Positions 45,339 through 55,048 of a stretch of DNA of 64,000 nt are shown here, in pieces; the stretch's first letter is position 1, and every line of letters starts with the position of its first letter. Origin of the DNA: Porticoccus sp002341315 (GTDB lineage Bacteria > Pseudomonadota > Gammaproteobacteria > Pseudomonadales > Porticoccaceae); the NCBI RefSeq assembly GCF_047634355.1, contig NZ_JBLIAL010000012.1; one strand, 5' to 3'. A program made the translations under genes and the position numbers. Under the pieces are notes generated by a model. That model saw only the letters and a program-made list of their open reading frames with translations. It searched no databases and was not told where the DNA came from.

Positions 45339-48300
45339 TACTGATTCCTCTCGTGCAATTCCTGCAACCGACGGACTTTAATTTCTCCACTCTGTTCAAG
45401 GGCCATACAGACCGCCTGACCACCAGCGAGTGTTGTTGTGTAATACACCCCCCGCTGCTCCGCACTGGATCGTATGGTAGAGGAGTCGGCAATCGCCTGG
45501 CGACCCTCTGTGGTATTGACGATCAGGCTGATTTGATCATTTTTGATCATATCCACGATATGAGGACGCCCCTGTTTCACTTTATTGACCCGTTCTACCG
45601 GCAACCCTGCATCTTCAATCACCTGGGCGGTTCCACTGGTGGCCACCAGATTGAATCCACTGCTGATGAGACTGCGAGCCACCGCCGCGATCCCGGCCTT
45701 GTCAGGCTCCCGAACACTGAGAAAGGCAGTTCCCGAAGTGGGAATCGGATCACTGGCACCCAGTTCCGCCTTGGCATAGGCTTCCGCGAACGTATCGCCT
45801 ACACCCATCACTTCCCCGGTGGACTTCATCTCTGGCCCAAGAATGGGATCAATGCCGGGAAATTTATTGAACGGTAACACCGCTTCTTTGACACTGAAAT
45901 AATCGGGGATAATCTCGGTAGTAAAATTTTGCTCCGCCAGCGAGACACCCACCATACAACGTGCTGCCACTTTTGCCAGTGATGTGCCAATACATTTTGA
46001 GACAAACGGTACGGTGCGGGAGGCCCGCGGATTGACTTCAATCACGTAGACCTTGCCATCCTGCCACGCCAGCTGGACGTTCATAAGCCCTTTGACATTG
46101 AGCTCAACGGCCATCGCCTTGACCGTTTCGCGCATTTCATCTTGCACATCTTCGGGCAAACTGTAGGGCGGCAACGCACAGGCAGAGTCACCCGAGTGAA
46201 TACCCGCCTGCTCAATATGCTGCATGATGGCACCAATCACCACGTGCTCACCATCCGAGACAGCATCGATGTCCACTTCTACCGCCGAAGAGAGGAAGTA
46301 ATCAAGCAGTACCGGGGCGTCTTCAGAGACCCGCACCGCCTGATTCATATAGCGTTGCAGCTCTTCCTCCCGATAAACAATTTCCATTGCGCGCCCACCG
46401 AGCACATAGGACGGCCTGACGACCAGCGGATAACCGATCCCGGCGGCGGCGGCAATCGCTTCCTCAGCAGAGCGGACAATGGCGTTAGCCGGCTGCAATA
46501 ATCCCAACTTGTGGATCATCTGCTGGAATCGTTCACGATCTTCTGCCCGGTCAATGGCATCGGGAGTAGTACCAATAATGGGCACGCCCTGCGCTTCCAG
46601 TGCACGGGCCAGTTTCAGCGGCGTCTGCCCTCCAAACTGCACGATCACGCCGACCGGCTTTTCAATCCGCACTATTTCCAGCACATCCTCGAGGGTGACT
46701 GGCTCGAAATAGAGACGGTCCGAAGTATCGTAATCCGTAGATACCGTCTCGGGGTTACAGTTGACCATGATAGTTTCGTAACCGTCCTCACGCATGGCCA
46801 GCGCCGCGTGCACACAACAGTAATCAAACTCAATGCCTTGGCCGATGCGGTTGGGACCGCCACCCAGAACCAGAATTTTATTTCGGTCTGAAGGCTGTGA
46901 TTCACACTCCTCTTCATAGCTGGAGTACATATATGCCGTAGCCGTGGCGAACTCTGCAGCACAGGTATCCACCCGCTTATAAACCGCGTGGATGTTCAGG
47001 GCTCTACGCCTCTCGCGCACGGCGGTCTCCGAACTGTCGAGCAGGCTCGCCAGCCGAATATCGGAAAAGCCTTTGCGTTTAAGGGCGTACAACTGACCGG
47101 CATCCAGACTTTCCAGTGTCCGGCCCTGCAACTTTTGCTCTTCCCTGATCAGATCTTCAATCTGCGCCAGAAACCAGGGGTCAATAGCGCAGAGATCAAA
47201 TACATCATCCACGGACATGCCAGCACGAAACGCATCGCCCACAAACCAGATACGCTCTGCGCCCGGATCACTGAGCTGCTCCCGCAACTCATTCAGGCCC
47301 TCGTCAGTATTGACATCCACCCTGGGCTCAAATCCGGCAGACCCGACTTCCAGGCCACGGAGTGCTTTTTGGAGGGATTCCTGAAAAGTACGGCCAATCG
47401 CCATGACCTCGCCCACCGACTTCATCTGCGTGGTCAGTTTGGCATTGGCTGCACTGAATTTCTCAAAGGCGAAACGGGGAATCTTGGTAACCACATAGTC
47501 GATACTGGGCTCGAAGGAAGCCGGGGTGGCACCTCCCGTGATGTCGTTCTGTAATTCATCCAGGGTATACCCTACCGCCAGCTTCGCTGCCACCTTGGCA
47601 ATCGGGAAGCCCGTCGCCTTGGAGGCCAGGGCAGAGGAACGCGATACCCTGGGGTTCATTTCAATGACCACCAACCGACCATCCACCGGATTCACGGCAA
47701 ACTGCACATTGGAGCCACCGGTCTCCACACCAATCTCCCGCAACACCGCGATGGAAGCGTTGCGCATGATCTGGTATTCCTTGTCGGTGAGAGTCTGGGC
47801 CGGGGCTACGGTAATTGAATCACCGGTATGTACACCCATGGGATCCAGGTTTTCGATGGAACAGATGATGATGCAGTTGTCATTCCTGTCCCGCACCACT
47901 TCCATTTCGTATTCTTTCCAGCCAATCAGGGACTCGTCAATCAGGAGCTCTTTGGTGGGAGAGAGGTCCAGCCCCCGACGGCAGATTTCTTCAAACTCTT
48001 CACGGTTATAGGCAATACCACCACCCGAACCACCCATGGTGAAGGACGGGCGAATAATACAGGGGTAACCGAACTGGTCCGGCACCTGCAATGCCTCCTC
48101 AAGGCTGTGCACGATAACAGCCTTGGGCGTTTCCAGTCCGATTGCCTTCATGGCTTTGTCAAAACGGTTGCGATCCTCGGCTTTATCGATAGCATCCCGG
48201 TCGGCCCCGATCATATCGACACCAAATTCCTCCAGCACACCTTCGCGAGCCAGATCCAGAGCACAATTAAGTGCAGTCTGCCCGCCCATCGTTGGCAGCA

Positions 48301-48556
48301 GAGCATCGGGGCGCTCCCGCTCAATAATTTTGGCCACGGTCCGCCATTCCACAGGCTCGATGTAGGTCGCATCCGCCATGGACGGATCCGTCATGATCGT
48401 CGCCGGATTCGAGTTCACCAGAATCACCCGGTAACCCTCTTCCCGCAGGGCTTTACAGGCCTGTGCACCCGAGTAATCAAACTCGCAGGCCTGCCCGATA
48501 ACAATGGGGCCGGCGCCGAGGATCAGGATACTTTTAAGATCGGTTCTTTTTGGCAT
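45338..48556 (-). CDS. carB: carbamoyl-phosphate synthase large subunit
   Basis: 1072 residues: two tandem ATP-grasp halves (each with a GGQTALN or GGQTPLK-type motif and GxGGG loops), an oligomerisation domain and the C-terminal allosteric domain. It makes carbamoyl phosphate for pyrimidines and arginine. It follows carA with a 120-base gap and leads into greA. Confidence 0.98.
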   Translation of the reverse strand: MPKRTDLKSILILGAGPIVIGQACEFDYSGAQACKALREEGYRVILVNSNPATIMTDPSMADATYIEPVEWRTVAKIIERERPDALLPTMGGQTALNCALDLAREGVLEEFGVDMIGADRDAIDKAEDRNRFDKAMKAIGLETPKAVIVHSLEEALQVPDQFGYPCIIRPSFTMGGSGGGIAYNREEFEEICRRGLDLSPTKELLIDESLIGWKEYEMEVVRDRNDNCIIICSIENLDPMGVHTGDSITVAPAQTLTDKEYQIMRNASIAVLREIGVETGGSNVQFAVNPVDGRLVVIEMNPRVSRSSALASKATGFPIAKVAAKLAVGYTLDELQNDITGGATPASFEPSIDYVVTKIPRFAFEKFSAANAKLTTQMKSVGEVMAIGRTFQESLQKALRGLEVGSAGFEPRVDVNTDEGLNELREQLSDPGAERIWFVGDAFRAGMSVDDVFDLCAIDPWFLAQIEDLIREEQKLQGRTLESLDAGQLYALKRKGFSDIRLASLLDSSETAVRERRRALNIHAVYKRVDTCAAEFATATAYMYSSYEEECESQPSDRNKILVLGGGPNRIGQGIEFDYCCVHAALAMREDGYETIMVNCNPETVSTDYDTSDRLYFEPVTLEDVLEIVRIEKPVGVIVQFGGQTPLKLARALEAQGVPIIGTTPDAIDRAEDRERFQQMIHKLGLLQPANAIVRSAEEAIAAAAGIGYPLVVRPSYVLGGRAMEIVYREEELQRYMNQAVRVSEDAPVLLDYFLSSAVEVDIDAVSDGEHVVIGAIMQHIEQAGIHSGDSACALPPYSLPEDVQDEMRETVKAMAVELNVKGLMNVQLAWQDGKVYVIEVNPRASRTVPFVSKCIGTSLAKVAARCMVGVSLAEQNFTTEIIPDYFSVKEAVLPFNKFPGIDPILGPEMKSTGEVMGVGDTFAEAYAKAELGASDPIPTSGTAFLSVREPDKAGIAAVARSLISSGFNLVATSGTAQVIEDAGLPVERVNKVKQGRPHIVDMIKNDQISLIVNTTEGRQAIADSSTIRSSAEQRGVYYTTTLAGGQAVCMALEQSGEIKVRRLQELHERNQ

Positions 48557-48676
48557 AAATTATCGTCAGTATGGCAATTGTCGTTAGCTTGGACTACCTG
48601 TGGAAACAATCCAGTTCACAACCACTAAGCAGTAACCAGGAGCAACTGTCGCTCTCCGCTTACCTGGATTTTCGCA

Positions 48677-49822
48677 CTAGTCCTTGGCCTGCCTGGCCCG
48701 GATCAGCTCAAAAAAATGGTCGAACAGTGGCGCCGCATCGTGGGGGCCGGGACTGGCTTCTGGGTGCCCCTGAAAACTGAAGGCCGGTCTGTCGGTGCGG
48801 TGCAGGCCCTGCAATGATCCGTCGAACAATGACCGATGGGTTGCGCGCAGATTGTCGGGTAATGTCTGTTCATCCACCGCGAAGCCGTGGTTCTGACTGG
48901 TAATCAAGACCAACCCGTCATCAAGACTTCTCACCGGATGATTGGCACCGTGGTGTCCAAATTTCATTTTTTCTGTTCTGGCACCGCTGGCCAGAGCCAA
49001 CAACTGATGGCCCAGGCAAATACCAAACACCGGGATGTCGTGATCGAGAATGTCGCGAATGGCCCGGATGGCATAATCGCAGGGTTCCGGGTCGCCGGGG
49101 CCGTTCGAGAGGAACACGCCGTCCGGGTTCATGGCCAACACCTTGGCGGCAGGCGTTTCTGCAGGGACCACCGTCAAATTGGCTCCCCGATCCACCAACA
49201 TACGTAGAATATTCCGCTTTGTACCGAAATCGTAGGCAACAATATTGTAGGGATTTTCCGAAGGAGCTGAACAACCCTGCCCGAGACGCCAGGTCCCTTC
49301 CCGCCAGGGGTAGGGTTTTGCGGTCGTCACTTCCCGGGCCAGATCCATGCCTTTTAGACCGGCAAAACCTCTTGCCGAAGACAAGGCCTTTGCCTGATCG
49401 ACAGAACCCGCCATCAAACAGCCATTCTGGGCACCCTTCTCCCGCAGAATACGCGTGAGCTTGCGGGTATCTATATTGGCAATACCGAGAATATTATTCG
49501 CCTTCAGATAGGCGTCGAGCGATTGGCGGGACCGGAAATTGCTTGCCATCAACGGCAAATCCCGGATCACCAGACCCGCGGCCCAGATCCGGTCAGACTC
49601 GTTGTCTTCATCATTGACACCGGTATTGCCAATGTGGGGGTAGGTCAGTGTTACGATCTGTCGGGCATAGGAGGGATCAGTGAGAATTTCCTGGTATCCC
49701 GTCAATGCTGTATTGAATACCACCTCACCACTGGAAACACCCTCCGCACCAATGGCAATGCCTTCGAAAACAGTGCCATCCTCAAGTGCAAGAATGGCGG
49801 ACCGATGGCTATCGGTATTCAA
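48677..49822 (-). CDS. carA: carbamoyl-phosphate synthase small subunit
   Basis: 381 residues: an N-terminal CPSase domain and a class I glutamine amidotransferase domain with the catalytic cysteine in GICLGHQLL and the His/Glu pair in GHPEASPGP. It supplies ammonia to CarB. The TTG at 49822 is preceded by GAGGAGG; E. coli carA also uses a TTG-type start. A longer frame to 49876 also begins with TTG but has no ribosome site. A promoter and attenuator-like hairpin lie upstream. Confidence 0.97.
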   Translation of the reverse strand: MNTDSHRSAILALEDGTVFEGIAIGAEGVSSGEVVFNTALTGYQEILTDPSYARQIVTLTYPHIGNTGVNDEDNESDRIWAAGLVIRDLPLMASNFRSRQSLDAYLKANNILGIANIDTRKLTRILREKGAQNGCLMAGSVDQAKALSSARGFAGLKGMDLAREVTTAKPYPWREGTWRLGQGCSAPSENPYNIVAYDFGTKRNILRMLVDRGANLTVVPAETPAAKVLAMNPDGVFLSNGPGDPEPCDYAIRAIRDILDHDIPVFGICLGHQLLALASGARTEKMKFGHHGANHPVRSLDDGLVLITSQNHGFAVDEQTLPDNLRATHRSLFDGSLQGLHRTDRPAFSFQGHPEASPGPHDAAPLFDHFFELIRARQAKD

Positions 49823-49910
49823 AGCAACCTCCTCAAATAACCGGGAATCCAGAACTGCAGGAATCGCCCGTACCAAAAACTAACTCATTGATTTCATGAT
49901 ATCAGGCTGC

Positions 49911-49946
49911 AAAAAAGCGAGATGAAACCGTGCGTCTCACCTCGCT
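49911..49946 (-). terminator. attenuator-like terminator in the carA leader
   Basis: A 12-bp stem with two G-U pairs (AGCGAGGTGAGA with TTTCATCTCGCT on the minus strand), seven-base loop and five to six U afterwards. It lies between a clear promoter and carA, ending about 90 bases before the carA TTG. It would also stop read-through from dapB. Confidence 0.8.
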
Positions 49947-50018
49947 TTCAAATCATTCAATCGCGCTTTTCACCTGTGTCTTTGCAGGGCGTTTCACATC
50001 AGTAGAAACTAACTGGAT

Positions 50019-50047
50019 ATTCTAGGCAAGAGGCATGCCGATGTCCA
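50019..50047 (-). promoter_or_regulatory. promoter for carA
   Basis: TGGACA, 17 bases, TAGAAT on the minus strand, downstream of the dapB stop. Transcription would begin near 50012 and run through the leader hairpin before carA. Confidence 0.7.
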
Positions 50048-50155
50048 GTGCTAATCCGTTTCCAAGCGGCTGGTCGGGGGCAAAAACCGGGTGCACACTG
50101 GAGCCTGGCAAGCTAACAACAGAAGAGCGAAGTCTCCGCTTGATTGGCACACCGT

Positions 50156-50959
50156 CTATTTCAACCCCAAGACATCCTGCATATCGAACAGGCCGGTTTG
50201 TTTTTCCTGTAGCCAGCCAGCGGCGCGAACGGCACCGCGGGCAAACGACATACGACTCGAGGCTTTGTGGGTAATTTCCACTCGCTCCCCTTCAGCCGCA
50301 AACATCACCGTGTGGTCGCCGACAATATCACCGGCCCGGACAGTGGCAAAACCGATGGTCTGCCGATCACGCGCACCCGTCTGTCCCTCGCGACCGTAGA
50401 CAGCGACTTCGCCCAGATCGCGACCCAGCGCACTGGCGACCACCTGCCCCATACTCAATGCAGTGCCTGAGGGGGCATCAACCTTATGGCGGTGATGGGC
50501 CTCGTAAATCTCAATATCGACTTCATCACCCAGCACGCTGGCCGCCATATCCAGCAATTTAAAACACAAATTTACGCCGGTACTGAAGTTGGATGCCATA
50601 CACAGGGCAGTGCGATCCGCCAGGGAAACCAGCTGAGCACGCTGCTCCGGGGTAAAGCCGGTGGTCCCTATAACCATTTTGCGACCACTGGCAGCACAGG
50701 CCTTCGCATTCGCAAGTGTGGCATCGGGGGCGGTGAAATCGATGAGCACATCAAATTGTTCCAGTGTCTGGCGGATGTCGCCGAGCACTTTGACGCCATT
50801 GGAACCAACACCCGCCAGCTCACCGGCATCAACGCCTATCAGGGAACTGCCAGGTCGCTCCAGAGCGACCGTGAGATGCATGGAGGGATTCAGGTCAACC
50901 GCTTCGATCAGCGCCTTGCCCATACGCCCGGCAGCGCCGGTAACTGCTATTCGCGTCAT
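50156..50959 (-). CDS. dapB: 4-hydroxy-tetrahydrodipicolinate reductase
   Basis: 267 residues: an N-terminal Rossmann loop (VTGAAGRMGKAL) and the substrate motif EAHHRHKVDAPSGTAL. DapB acts in lysine and diaminopimelate synthesis. It is 59 bases downstream of dnaJ and probably has read-through from it. Its 3' end is followed by the carA promoter. Confidence 0.97.
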   Translation of the reverse strand: MTRIAVTGAAGRMGKALIEAVDLNPSMHLTVALERPGSSLIGVDAGELAGVGSNGVKVLGDIRQTLEQFDVLIDFTAPDATLANAKACAASGRKMVIGTTGFTPEQRAQLVSLADRTALCMASNFSTGVNLCFKLLDMAASVLGDEVDIEIYEAHHRHKVDAPSGTALSMGQVVASALGRDLGEVAVYGREGQTGARDRQTIGFATVRAGDIVGDHTVMFAAEGERVEITHKASSRMSFARGAVRAAGWLQEKQTGLFDMQDVLGLK

Positions 50960-51018
50960 TGATATATCTCATGGTGATGGCACAGGGAACCAGAGAGGGC
51001 CACCTGTGCGGATAATCA

Positions 51019-52149
51019 CTATATCGTAAAGCCATCAAAGAATTTTTTCACACCCTCAAACCAGGACGCTCTTTTGGGCGAGTGTTTGCCTTTTTCGAGG
51101 CTTTCCTGGAGCTGGCGCAACAATTCTTTCTGTTCGGCATTGAGATTCACCGGGGTCTCGAGGACAACCCGGCACAGGAGATCTCCGGGACCACCACCGC
51201 GCACGCTGGCAACGCCCTTGCCCCGCAGACGAAAGACCCGATCAGTCTGAGTTTCAGGCGGAATTTTTAATTTCACCCGGCCATCCAGCGTCGGCACCTC
51301 AATTTCTCCACCCAGAATGGCATCCACAATACTGATCGGTACTTCACAGTACAGGTTTCTACCCTCACGCTTGAACAGCGAGTGCTCGCGAACGTGGATC
51401 TGAACGTAAAGATCGCCCGGAGGACCACCTTCCGGCCCGGCCTCACCTTCACCCGCCAGACGAATGCGGTCACCGGTATCAACACCGGCAGGAACCTTGA
51501 CAGACAGCGTCTTGCTTTCCTGTACGCGACCCTGACCATGGCAAACGCCACAGGGATCAGAAATAACCTGACCACGACCCCGACAGGTCGGGCAGGTCTG
51601 CTGAACAGCAATGAAGCCCTGCGACATCCGCACCTGACCATGACCACCGCAAGTACCACAAGTGGTTGGCGTGCTGCCTTTTTTGGCACCGGAGCCGTCG
51701 CAGGTTTTACAATTGACCAGGGTGGGCACCCTGATCTGGACTGTTTTACCTTTTACCGCATCTTCGAGGTCGAGTTGCATATCATAGCGCAGGTCTGAAC
51801 CCCGCATAGGGCCGCCCCTGCCGCGGCCACCACCGCCGAAAATATCGCCGAATACATCGCCGAAAATATCGCTGAAACCACCGAACCCGGGACCACCCTG
51901 ACCACCGCCAAATCCGGCATTGGGGTCCACTCCGGCATGACCATATTGATCATAGGCCGCTTTCTTCTCTTTATCGGAAAGCACCTCATAGGCCTCGGTA
52001 GCTTCCTTGAATACATCTTCCGCCGCCTTGTTGTCCGGATTGCGGTCCGGGTGATTTTTCATCGCAATCCGGCGGTAGGCTTTTTTGACTTCGTCAGCGG
52101 AGGCGTTTTTGGCAACACCGAGAATTTCGTAATAATCGCGTTTGGCCAT
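51019..52149 (-). CDS. dnaJ: chaperone DnaJ
   Basis: 376 residues: J-domain (HPD at 33-35), a glycine/phenylalanine-rich linker, four CxxCxGxG zinc repeats (CKTCDGSG, CGTCGGHG, CPTCRGRG and CGVCHGQG) and a C-terminal substrate domain. DnaJ delivers substrates to DnaK. It is 160 bases downstream of dnaK in the same direction. Confidence 0.98.
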   Translation of the reverse strand: MAKRDYYEILGVAKNASADEVKKAYRRIAMKNHPDRNPDNKAAEDVFKEATEAYEVLSDKEKKAAYDQYGHAGVDPNAGFGGGQGGPGFGGFSDIFGDVFGDIFGGGGRGRGGPMRGSDLRYDMQLDLEDAVKGKTVQIRVPTLVNCKTCDGSGAKKGSTPTTCGTCGGHGQVRMSQGFIAVQQTCPTCRGRGQVISDPCGVCHGQGRVQESKTLSVKVPAGVDTGDRIRLAGEGEAGPEGGPPGDLYVQIHVREHSLFKREGRNLYCEVPISIVDAILGGEIEVPTLDGRVKLKIPPETQTDRVFRLRGKGVASVRGGGPGDLLCRVVLETPVNLNAEQKELLRQLQESLEKGKHSPKRASWFEGVKKFFDGFTI

Positions 52150-52242
52150 TGCGTTTCAACTTCTCTGGTTGGGTTCACTGCCAGAGGCAGTAATTATCAT
52201 ATTGTCCTGTGCACTGCCTTGGCAGCACACCAGACACGGCAA

Positions 52243-52264
52243 GGCGCGGACTGGAAACCGCGCC
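52243..52264 (-). promoter_or_regulatory. GC-rich hairpin in the dnaK-dnaJ gap
   Basis: GGCGCGG and CCGCGCC form a perfect 7-bp stem with an eight-base loop and no U-run. It may slow RNA decay or reduce dnaJ expression relative to dnaK; this is inferred. Confidence 0.45.
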
Positions 52265-52308
52265 TGCTTTCGGCACTGACATGCCGGGCACTCCAAGTAG
52301 GGCAAGCC

Positions 52309-54231
52309 TTACTTGTTGTTTTTGTCGTCTTTCACTTCTTCGAATTCAGCATCCACTGCGTCATCAGACGTGCTGCCCTCGGCCGACTCTGGCCCCTCAG
52401 ATTGAGCCTCAGCCTGTTCGGCATAAAGTTTCTGTGCCAGTGCAGCAGAGGCCTCGGAAAGCGTGTTCGCGGCGGCATCGATCCCCTCCTTGTCATCACT
52501 TTTGACGGCATCTTCCACGCCCTTGATGGCAGACTCAATCGCCTCTTTCTCTTCAGCACTGGCCTTATCGCCCGCTTCTTCCAGCGTTTTTCTGGCGGCA
52601 TGGGCCAGGCCGTCCGCAGCATTGCGGGAACTCACCAGCTCTTCAAATCTCTTGTCTTCGGCGGCATTTGCCTCGGCATCCTTGACCATTTTGTCGATTT
52701 CGTCATCTGAGAGGCCAGAGGACGCTTTGATAATAATGGACTGCTCTTTGCCGGTAGCCTTGTCCTTGGCACTGACATTGAGAATGCCGTTCGCATCAAG
52801 GTCAAAAGTCACTTCAATCTGAGGCATGCCGCGAGGTGCCGGGGGAATGTCAGCCAGGTCAAAACGGCCCAATGACTTATTGCCGGCTGCCTGCTTGCGC
52901 TCACCCTGTACGACGTGAACCGTTACTGCTTGCTGGTTATCATCTGCCGTTGAGAAAATTTGCGATTTTTTCGTCGGAATCGTGGTGTTTTTCTCGATCA
53001 GAGGTGTCGCCACACCACCCATGGTTTCAATACCCAGAGTCAGGGGTGTCACATCCAGTAATAGTACGTCTTTTACTTCACCAGACATTACCGCTGCCTG
53101 AATCGCAGCACCAACGGCCACAGCCTCATCGGGGTTGACATCCTTGCGCGGTTCTTTGCCGAAGAAATCAGTGACATATTTTTGTACCATGGGCATCCGG
53201 GTCTGACCGCCTACCAGAATGACGTCATCAATTTCCGAAGCAGATTTACCGGCGTCTTTCAGGGCCATTTTCACCGGCTCCATGGAGCGGGCAACCAGCT
53301 CTTCCACCAGAGACTCGAGTTTGGAGCGAGTCAACTTGACCACCAGGTGTTTCGGACCGGTAGCATCGGCAGTAATGTAGGGTAAATTCACTTCAGTTTG
53401 CTGACTGGACGACAGCTCAATCTTGGCTTTTTCCGCAGCCTCTTTGAGACGTTGTAGCGCAAGCGGATCGCTGTGCAGGTCTATGCCGCTGTCCTTTTTG
53501 AACTCGGCGGCCAGGTACTCGATCAATCGCAGGTCAAAATCTTCACCCCCGAGGAATGTGTCACCATTCGTGGACAGCACTTCAAACTGGTGTTCACCAT
53601 CCACATCGGCAATTTCAATGATCGAGATATCAAAAGTCCCGCCACCCAGATCGAAGACTGCCACAACGCGATCACCGGGATCGCGGTCCATGCCGTAGGC
53701 AAGCGCAGCCGCAGTGGGCTCATTGATGATGCGCTTGACATCAAGACCTGCAATCCGACCGGCATCCTTGGTTGCCTGCCGTTGGGAGTCATTAAAATAG
53801 GCTGGTACCGTAATGACGGCTTCGGTGACTTTCTCGCCCAGATAGTCTTCTGCCGTCTTCTTCATTTTTTTCAGCACTTCGGCTGAAATCTGCGGCGGCG
53901 CTTTTTTGTCGCCTTTGACTTCTACCCAGGCATCACCATTGTCCGCCTTGACAATTTTGTAGGGCACCATCTTGATGTCTTTCTGCACGACATCATCCTC
54001 AAAGCGACGACCAATTAGCCGCTTGACGGCGAACAGGGTATTACTGGGATTGGTCACTGCTTGGCGTTTGGCTGACTGGCCCACCAGGATTTCATTGTCT
54101 TCGGCAAATGCGACGATTGAAGGCGTGGTACGCGTTCCCTCGGCATTTTCGATCACTTTCGGCTTGTCGCCCTCAAGTACAGCCACACAAGAGTTGGTGG
54201 TGCCGAGGTCAATTCCGATTATCTTGCCCAT
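52309..54231 (-). CDS. dnaK: chaperone DnaK (Hsp70)
   Basis: 640 residues: ATPase domain starting GKIIGIDLGTTNSCVAV, with the phosphate motif VFDLGGGTFDISI; a substrate-binding beta domain; and a C-terminal lid ending in an acidic tail with EFEEVKDDKN. DnaK folds nascent and stressed proteins with DnaJ and GrpE, both encoded here. A heat-shock-type promoter overlaps the grpE stop upstream. Confidence 0.99.
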   Translation of the reverse strand: MGKIIGIDLGTTNSCVAVLEGDKPKVIENAEGTRTTPSIVAFAEDNEILVGQSAKRQAVTNPSNTLFAVKRLIGRRFEDDVVQKDIKMVPYKIVKADNGDAWVEVKGDKKAPPQISAEVLKKMKKTAEDYLGEKVTEAVITVPAYFNDSQRQATKDAGRIAGLDVKRIINEPTAAALAYGMDRDPGDRVVAVFDLGGGTFDISIIEIADVDGEHQFEVLSTNGDTFLGGEDFDLRLIEYLAAEFKKDSGIDLHSDPLALQRLKEAAEKAKIELSSSQQTEVNLPYITADATGPKHLVVKLTRSKLESLVEELVARSMEPVKMALKDAGKSASEIDDVILVGGQTRMPMVQKYVTDFFGKEPRKDVNPDEAVAVGAAIQAAVMSGEVKDVLLLDVTPLTLGIETMGGVATPLIEKNTTIPTKKSQIFSTADDNQQAVTVHVVQGERKQAAGNKSLGRFDLADIPPAPRGMPQIEVTFDLDANGILNVSAKDKATGKEQSIIIKASSGLSDDEIDKMVKDAEANAAEDKRFEELVSSRNAADGLAHAARKTLEEAGDKASAEEKEAIESAIKGVEDAVKSDDKEGIDAAANTLSEASAALAQKLYAEQAEAQSEGPESAEGSTSDDAVDAEFEEVKDDKNNK

Positions 54232-54285
54232 TATTCGTTTCTCCGGGTTTGCTTAAACTGGTAAAAAATTGGTTTCTGAGTCTGT

Positions 54286-54313
54286 ATATTGGCCCGCATC
54301 GCGGAATTTCAAG
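54286..54313 (-). promoter_or_regulatory. sigma-32-type promoter before dnaK
   Basis: CTTGAAA, 13 bases, GCCAATAT on the minus strand, close to the sigma-32 consensus (CTTGAAA and CCCCATNT). Its -35 includes the grpE stop codon. Confidence 0.65.
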
Positions 54314-54893
54314 GCTCACTGCTGTTATTCGCCGCCGATTTGGCAACCACCACCATGGCGGGGCGAATCAGCCGGCCATTGAGGGTGTAACCCTTCTGGA
54401 ACACATCAATGATGGTATTGGGTTTTGCATCCGGCACTTCAAGCATGCTCATCGCCTGATGAAGGTCGGGATTAAACGCCTCACCGCCGGGATCAACGGC
54501 CTCCACCTTGAAGCGAGCCAGCACATCCTGGAAGCTCTTTAGGGTGAGCTCAATGCCGTCACTGACCGCCTTGAAGTCGCCATCGACATCCGCCATTGCC
54601 TGGATGGAGCGTTCAAGGTTATCGACCACTGGCAGCAGCTCACCGACAAACTTTTCGAGAGCATATTTGTGGGCGTTTTCCACATCGCGTTCCATACGCC
54701 GTCGCAGGTTCTGCATTTCCGCGTGGGTTCTCAGCACCTGATCCTTGGCGTTGGCCAGATCGGTCGTCAACTGTTCAACCTCGCCGGTTGCTGACTGCGC
54801 CTCTGACTGCTCTGTTTCAGGCCGCGACTCAGCGGCGTCCTCTGAACCGGGATCCTGTGGATCCGGCTCCTGATGATTTTGTTCTGTTGACAC
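54309..54893 (-). CDS. grpE: nucleotide exchange factor GrpE
   Basis: 194 residues: an acidic N-terminus, a long coiled coil (about 45-110) and the C-terminal four-stranded domain with NVFQKGYTLNGRLIRPAMV-type ending. GrpE releases ADP from DnaK. The GTG at 54893 has GGGAG seven bases before it, which rules out the longer upstream frame. Order grpE-dnaK-dnaJ. Confidence 0.96.
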   Translation of the reverse strand: MSTEQNHQEPDPQDPGSEDAAESRPETEQSEAQSATGEVEQLTTDLANAKDQVLRTHAEMQNLRRRMERDVENAHKYALEKFVGELLPVVDNLERSIQAMADVDGDFKAVSDGIELTLKSFQDVLARFKVEAVDPGGEAFNPDLHQAMSMLEVPDAKPNTIIDVFQKGYTLNGRLIRPAMVVVAKSAANNSSEP

Positions 54894-54950
54894 GCAACAT
54901 CTCCCTTCTTCTGTTGAATACGCTGCTTCAGGACTTTGCTTCAACCCGCT

Positions 54951-54980
54951 ATATTGGGCCATTGACCCATGTTTCAAGGG
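54951..54980 (-). promoter_or_regulatory. sigma-32-type promoter before grpE
   Basis: CTTGAAA, 13 bases, CCCAATAT on the minus strand, matching the sigma-32 consensus in 7 of 8 positions of the -10. It lies in the grpE-recN divergent gap, with a start site near 54943. Confidence 0.72.
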
Positions 54981-55048
54981 CAGACGCGTTGAAAAATTGT
55001 GTATAACATTGCTCTTCTGATGTCACTTCACACAAACAGGCATTACTG

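Noticed and set aside
49953..49997. A 14-residue frame in the carA leader as a leader peptide
   Set aside because: It starts with GTG and has no ribosome site or run of codons tied to pyrimidine or arginine supply.
54894..55048. A LexA box before recN
   Set aside because: No CTG-N10-CAG sequence with the usual AT core was found in the gap, although recN is often SOS-controlled.
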